IMG/VR virus record: IMGVR_UViG_3300035183_000152
Span: 1 to 31,755 of that record
Direction: 5' to 3' (one strand)
Origin: a virus
DNA: 31,755 nucleotides
In this document: in pieces, positions 28,559 to 31,755 of the stretch
Layout of the letters: every line of letters begins with the position of its first letter
Numbering within the stretch: the first letter of the stretch is position 1
Translations under genes and position numbers: made by a program
The notes under the pieces: generated by a model
The model's database searches: none
Seen by the model: only the letters and a program-made list of their open reading frames with translations
What the model was told of the DNA's origin: nothing

Positions 28559-28776
28559 TGCCAAGCTGGGTCGGAGAATGGACAGGGGTCATCAACTGGT
28601 TTGATGACTGGTTCGGGTCGGGGCTTCCCCCTGCCGACAAAACTATTGATACCCCAATCGAGCGTACCCGCTTCGTTCCGTCAGTCGTCTACCCGACAGC
28701 GCTTGCAGTCGCGCGCGAGGCGACAGTACCCGCCGTGACTCGAGAGATCACATTGCATGAGGAACCGCCGTCATGA
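28558..28776 (+). CDS. Small hypothetical protein (72 aa)
   Basis: The start is coupled to the fibre gene (TAATG). The protein starts MPSWVGEWTGVINWFDDWFG, is Trp-rich in its first 20 residues, and then is a proline-containing linker-like chain (PPADKTIDTPIERTRFVPSV). No membrane helix. Its stop overlaps the start of the next gene. It may be a small fibre accessory. Family not recognised. Confidence 0.7.
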   Translation: MPSWVGEWTGVINWFDDWFGSGLPPADKTIDTPIERTRFVPSVVYPTALAVAREATVPAVTREITLHEEPPS

Positions 28777-29111
28777 CCAGCCTAAAGTTCCCGGACAAAG
28801 ACCCGGACAACCGCGAGGACTTCAAGCTTCATTGGACAAATAGGCTTGCGTCCAATGATCCGGCTGATACCATCTCCACCTCGGAGTGGCTTATCGTCAC
28901 GTCTCTGACCGACGCTACTCCCTTGGATCAGTCGGCCAGCACGAACCCACTCAACATCTACGCCGATGACATCTTCAACAGCGGCAAGAGCACCCGAGTG
29001 TGGCTAGAGGGTGGAGTGGCGGGTCAGTCCTACTTTCTCCGCAATCGAGTCGTTACCGTGGGTGCCCGCCAGCTCGACAGGACTGTGGTCGTCAAGGTCA
29101 AGGAGCAATAG
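28773..29111 (+). CDS. Fibre-tail adaptor-like protein (112 aa)
   Basis: The start overlaps the previous stop (ATGA). The protein starts MTSLKFPDKDPDNREDFKLH. The segment DPADTISTSEWLIVTSLTDA and the later VWLEGGVAGQSYFLRNRVVT match the pattern of small phage adaptor proteins that link fibre and tail: an ISxSxW core, then a WLxGGxxGxxYxLxNxV strand. It would sit at the tail surface. Position among fibre genes agrees. Confidence 0.75.
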   Translation: MTSLKFPDKDPDNREDFKLHWTNRLASNDPADTISTSEWLIVTSLTDATPLDQSASTNPLNIYADDIFNSGKSTRVWLEGGVAGQSYFLRNRVVTVGARQLDRTVVVKVKEQ

Positions 29112-29116
29112 ATGTC

Positions 29117-29419
29117 ATGAGTCTTTTGGACCCGATCATTGCGGACAGGGCTAACTCCTTCTTCGAGTTCTTCGGCAGCTTCTTCGTCCTTAAGTCGATC
29201 TGCAAGCTCTATAGCGACAAGCTGGTGCGCGGCATCGCATGGGAGCAGGTCGGCTTCTGGACGGCCTGGGGGTTCTGGAATATCTACTACTACTGGGCAG
29301 TCGGCTCGGCCTGGTCGTGGTGGGCGGGTGTATGCGTGACCAGCGTGAACACGGTATACCTTGCGATGCTGATCTATTACACACTAGCCGAGGAAAGGAT
29401 GATTGACGAATGGAGATGA
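29117..29419 (+). CDS. Polytopic membrane protein (100 aa)
   Basis: The protein starts MSLLDPIIADRANSFFEFFG. It has two or three hydrophobic segments rich in Trp, Phe and Tyr (about 14-30, 42-62 and 65-88, the last with WWAGVCVTSVNTVYLAMLIY). Phage proteins of this size with 2-3 helices can be holins, and its place after the tail genes would fit a lysis cassette, but no endolysin is visible beside it. It ends in an ATGA-like overlap with the next small frame. Confidence 0.75.
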   Translation: MSLLDPIIADRANSFFEFFGSFFVLKSICKLYSDKLVRGIAWEQVGFWTAWGFWNIYYYWAVGSAWSWWAGVCVTSVNTVYLAMLIYYTLAEERMIDEWR

Positions 29420-29511
29420 TCTTCTGGCTTGTCGTACTTGGCGCAGTCGTCACAGGGGTGCACCGTTGGTACACTGGGAAGTGGTGGTGGACGGTGCTTT
29501 GGTACGAGTAG
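29410..29511 (+). CDS. Small membrane peptide (33 aa)
   Basis: The ATG lies 10 nt inside the end of the preceding membrane gene. The peptide starts MEMIFWLVVLGAVVTGVHRW, with one membrane helix, then a Trp-rich end (YTGKWWWTVLWYE). The overlap and the hydrophobic, non-random sequence suggest a real gene. With the preceding protein it may form a membrane pair, but its function is unknown. Confidence 0.55.
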   Translation: MEMIFWLVVLGAVVTGVHRWYTGKWWWTVLWYE

Positions 29512-29664
29512 AACTTCGTGGGCGTCGGGTGTTGCTTCCGCCCGATTGTCAGTGATCGGCCCGGGACGGGCCTGGTCGCAAGCACGAAGGGTGAGGCCCC
29601 CGCGCGTGGACGCGGGGGCCCATCTTCGAGCAGTATGTAGACAACATGCACAGGAGAGACGATC
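29512..29664 (+). other. Intergenic region with two hairpins
   Basis: No gene is seen in this 153-bp gap. A 5-bp hairpin GGCCC/GGGCC lies at 29558-29572 and a strong one at 29595-29620. The ribosome binding site ACAGGAGAGA of the next gene is at its end; it resembles the SD cassette of the leftward operon, but no ribozyme core is present. Confidence 0.6.
29595..29620 (+). terminator. Strong GC hairpin, probable terminator or 3'-end stem
   Basis: Two perfect 10-bp arms, GGCCCCCGCG and CGCGGGGGCC, enclose a 6-nt loop. It separates the fibre and membrane genes from the metallophosphoesterase gene. There is no long U-tract after it (CATCTTCG), so termination may be weak or helped by a factor. 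Confidence 0.6.
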
Positions 29665-31431
29665 TTGACTTCGAAGAAGCCCATCTCCAACGATAACTCG
29701 GGAAGAATTGAAGCAGGTATCCGTAAGTGGACAGGGCGTACTCCTGAAACTCCCGATGATATTGTTGAGTGCCTTCGCATCTTCTCTTCATTACGCGAGG
29801 TATCGCGTGTAACGGGATCATCATTCTGCAAATGTCAGTCCCTTGCCAAAAAAGCAGTCGACTTAGGGCTGATGGAGCCGTTGCGGCAGGGTGGGTTTTG
29901 TAAGGATCATTTCAAGTCCCCCGCAATCGACGACGTTAAGGGTGGGCGTCTTCGTACTATCAAGGCGCGGCAACTTCCTTTGCCGGCTCCCGGCAAGATC
30001 AATCGGTATATCTTCTCTTGCATCCAGAACGATACGAACCTACATCGACCAGTCTTTGAAAACCTCCTAGCGTTACTACAGTATTGGGAGAAAGATAAAC
30101 GAGTCGATACTGTAGCATTGCATCTCTCGCGTATTACTTATGTGCAGCGAGGACTAGGAGATAGTGGCGACAAGGGTTACGTTACTGGCAAGAAGAGTAG
30201 GCCTAGCTACCTCACCCAAACGCTAACCTACCCACCTGAAACTGTTAAGTACTGGTCTGACGAGCGTCTTGAGGTTGCTCCTGGGCTTCATTGGTGCGGT
30301 GAGGTCAACATCCTTCCTACTGCTGAGCGCCCACTTCAGGGCTTCGAGTCCTACACAGGTCGCAAATCCGGCATCTTCCCCCATGTTAAACTGCAAATGG
30401 TTAGCATCCCTTCGATGCCCGGTGAGAACACGAAGTTCAACTACACAACAGGAGCAATCACTGTCCGCAACTACATCCAGCGCAAGTCTGGTTTGAAAGC
30501 TGAGTTTCATCATGTCTATGGTGGGCTTCTGGTTGAGGTAGATAGTGAAGGGAATTGGTGGTGTCGGCAGTTATCCGCTGACTCGGATGGTACGATCTAC
30601 GACCTCGACTTGAGGGTCAGCGGAGGCAAGGTCGAGCAGGGTGAGTTCGTTGATAGTATTGTTTGGGGTGACGTGCATGTTGCTATTGGCGACCCCGATG
30701 TCTTCGATGCGTGCTGGCGCGGCAAGAACTCAATCTTAGACCGGTACCGACCCCGTCATCAGTTCCTGCATGATGTTCTTGACTTCCACTCAAGGTCACA
30801 TCATGAAATTCGTCATCCGATGAAGATGTTTCAGCGGTTCTGTGAGTCCACAGATGATGTTCGCGAGGAGATCAGGGGTGTTGCGCGATTTCTCAAGGTC
30901 GCGGAGCGCGATTGGTGCGACACCATTGTGGTCAACGCGAACCATGATCGGCATCTCGGCAGATGGCTCAACGATCAGGATGCGCGGTTCGACTACACGA
31001 ACGTCGAGTTTTGGGCCGATATGTGGGTACGCTGCACCGCCATCATTCGCACGGGCCGGCAGCCAAATTTCCTGCACACCGCGCTCGAGGCCGTGGGATA
31101 TGACGGTGAGGCCGTCATCCTGGAGCAGGACGAGAGCTACATAGTCTGCCCCGACGAGTCGGGAGGTATCGAGTGTGGTATTCACGGCGACTCTGGACCG
31201 GACGGCTCGCGCGGTAGCCCATCGGCGTTCGCGCGCATGGGTCGCAAGATGGTCACGGCCCACACTCACAGAGCCGGTATCCATGACGGCGTTTATACAG
31301 TCGGTACCTGTTCTACCCTTCGTCCGGCGTACTTGTCCGGCCCCAGCTCGTGGTCGCATACCATGTGCTTTATCTACGAGAATGGCAAGCGTCAACTGAT
31401 CACTCTGTGGAACGGAAGGGAGAGGGCATGA
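29665..31431 (+). CDS. Metallophosphoesterase with N-terminal HTH-like region
   Basis: This 588-aa protein starts at TTG (29665) with AGGAGAGA upstream. The N-terminal 75 residues include ECLRIFSSLREVSRVTGSSF and a following helix, which looks like a winged HTH. The C-terminal half has the calcineurin-like phosphoesterase motifs in order: GDVH (Asp336, His338), NHD (Asn426-Asp428), HGDSG (His507) and AHTHR (His533, His535). This is the Mre11-like metal site used by nucleases and phosphodiesterases. Related large phage proteins include T5 A1-like DNA transfer/degradation proteins, a possible relation I cannot confirm by eye. The next gene starts in its stop codon. Confidence 0.82.
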   Translation: MTSKKPISNDNSGRIEAGIRKWTGRTPETPDDIVECLRIFSSLREVSRVTGSSFCKCQSLAKKAVDLGLMEPLRQGGFCKDHFKSPAIDDVKGGRLRTIKARQLPLPAPGKINRYIFSCIQNDTNLHRPVFENLLALLQYWEKDKRVDTVALHLSRITYVQRGLGDSGDKGYVTGKKSRPSYLTQTLTYPPETVKYWSDERLEVAPGLHWCGEVNILPTAERPLQGFESYTGRKSGIFPHVKLQMVSIPSMPGENTKFNYTTGAITVRNYIQRKSGLKAEFHHVYGGLLVEVDSEGNWWCRQLSADSDGTIYDLDLRVSGGKVEQGEFVDSIVWGDVHVAIGDPDVFDACWRGKNSILDRYRPRHQFLHDVLDFHSRSHHEIRHPMKMFQRFCESTDDVREEIRGVARFLKVAERDWCDTIVVNANHDRHLGRWLNDQDARFDYTNVEFWADMWVRCTAIIRTGRQPNFLHTALEAVGYDGEAVILEQDESYIVCPDESGGIECGIHGDSGPDGSRGSPSAFARMGRKMVTAHTHRAGIHDGVYTVGTCSTLRPAYLSGPSSWSHTMCFIYENGKRQLITLWNGRERA

Positions 31432-31755
31432 AGAAGAAGCAATCGACTTCGACAAAGCCACCCAAGTGCGACCGAATGCCCTGGCCCTTTGTCGAAGTGC
31501 ATTGGCACGATGCGACGAGCGAGTCGACCTGGAAGTCTCAGCAAGATCTCCCTGAGGTGTCCGGCATCGTTACTCGAGGGTGGCTCGTCCGGCACACGAA
31601 GAAATCAATCACCATCGCTTCCAGCCTTGGCGTTGTGGATGACAGGGGCGACGAAGAAGAGCCCGACAAGATCGACTGCGGTGAGATCGTCACGATCCCC
31701 CGCGGTTGCGTATGTGGGGACATAATCCCGCTTGACGTGCGTCCTGCACTGAAGA
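31428..31755 (+). CDS. Hypothetical protein, C-terminus beyond the window
   Basis: The ATG overlaps the previous stop (ATGA) and follows GGGAGAGGGC. The visible 109 codons are open to the right edge. The protein starts MKKKQSTSTKPPKCDRMPWP and then reads as a mixed alpha/beta sequence: FVEVHWHDATSESTWKSQQD, a VRHTKKSITIASSLGVVDDR strand-like block and a final EIVTIPRGCVCGD. I do not recognise the family. It seems to be coexpressed with the metallophosphoesterase. Confidence 0.75.
   Translation, partial: MKKKQSTSTKPPKCDRMPWPFVEVHWHDATSESTWKSQQDLPEVSGIVTRGWLVRHTKKSITIASSLGVVDDRGDEEEPDKIDCGEIVTIPRGCVCGDIIPLDVRPALK

Noticed and set aside
29512-29664. A ribozyme before the metallophosphoesterase gene, suggested by its AGGAGAGA site
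   Set aside because: Two hairpins are present but there is no CUGANGA or GAAA core.
1-31755. CRISPR array, insertion sequence, integrase or attachment site
   Set aside because: No regular spaced repeats, no terminal inverted repeats with a transposase, and no recombinase-like protein were found.

Overview
The window is part of the genome of a tailed double-stranded DNA bacteriophage (Caudoviricetes). It carries small and large terminase, a portal protein, tail fibre and tail proteins, a DnaB-like helicase, a SNF2 helicase, nucleotide-metabolism enzymes and many very small genes. There is no integrase, rRNA or host housekeeping gene. Promoters look like ordinary bacterial sigma-70 sites and ribosome binding sites are Shine-Dalgarno type, so the host is a bacterium, but the sequence does not identify it. 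No major capsid protein or tape measure is visible.

Region 1 (1-4400, leftward) is the striking part. A promoter at 4357-4385 drives an operon of small unknown genes, a DUF932 protein and a DUF2786 protein. Four of the gene boundaries, the leader before the first gene and the boundary that holds a tRNA-like gene are occupied by self-cleaving RNAs. I count seven type II hammerhead ribozymes: 364-433, 1153-1228, 2234-2304, 3264-3332, 3348-3417, 3653-3721 and 3953-4036. Each has the order GAAA, stem III, UC (cleavage), stem I, CUGANGA, with stem II open. In all seven the stem I loop can pair with bases just downstream of stem II, and this pseudoknot covaries between copies. Most are followed by a near-identical ribosome binding cassette (ATAGGAGAGAGACA plus start codon). 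The stop codon of the gene before often touches or overlaps stem II. The expected result is a polycistronic RNA cut into separate messages, each with a hairpin at its 3' end and a hairpin plus pseudoknot at its 5' end. Two ribozymes (3264-3417) stand in tandem with no gene between them and would release an 82-nt RNA. Another is followed by a tRNA-like gene with an odd anticodon arm.

Region 2 (4415-11719, mostly leftward) holds replication and nucleotide genes. In transcription order from 11719 it has a membrane protein, three unknown proteins, QueE (7-deazaguanine pathway), a 31-aa membrane peptide, dCTP deaminase, a DUF4031 protein, a zinc-ribbon protein and a DnaB-like helicase. A bidirectional terminator (7019-7062) separates these from a small rightward gene (6793-7005). 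Then come a small protein, a SNF2-type helicase and an HNH endonuclease, again leftward. Genes are tightly packed with ATGA, TGATG and GTGA overlaps.

Region 3 (11720-31755, rightward) starts at a divergent control region with a leftward promoter, repeated 31-nt sites, and a rightward promoter that seems to give a leaderless message for an HTH protein. It continues with a class III PLP aminotransferase, unknown genes including a probable frameshift, a NusG/RfaH-like antiterminator, TerS, TerL and a portal fused to an Acb1-like anti-CBASS 2H phosphoesterase. Virion and fibre genes follow, with two adjacent 2-oxoglutarate/Fe(II) dioxygenases among them, then small membrane proteins, a strong terminator-like hairpin, a metallophosphoesterase with an N-terminal HTH-like part, and a gene that runs off the right edge.
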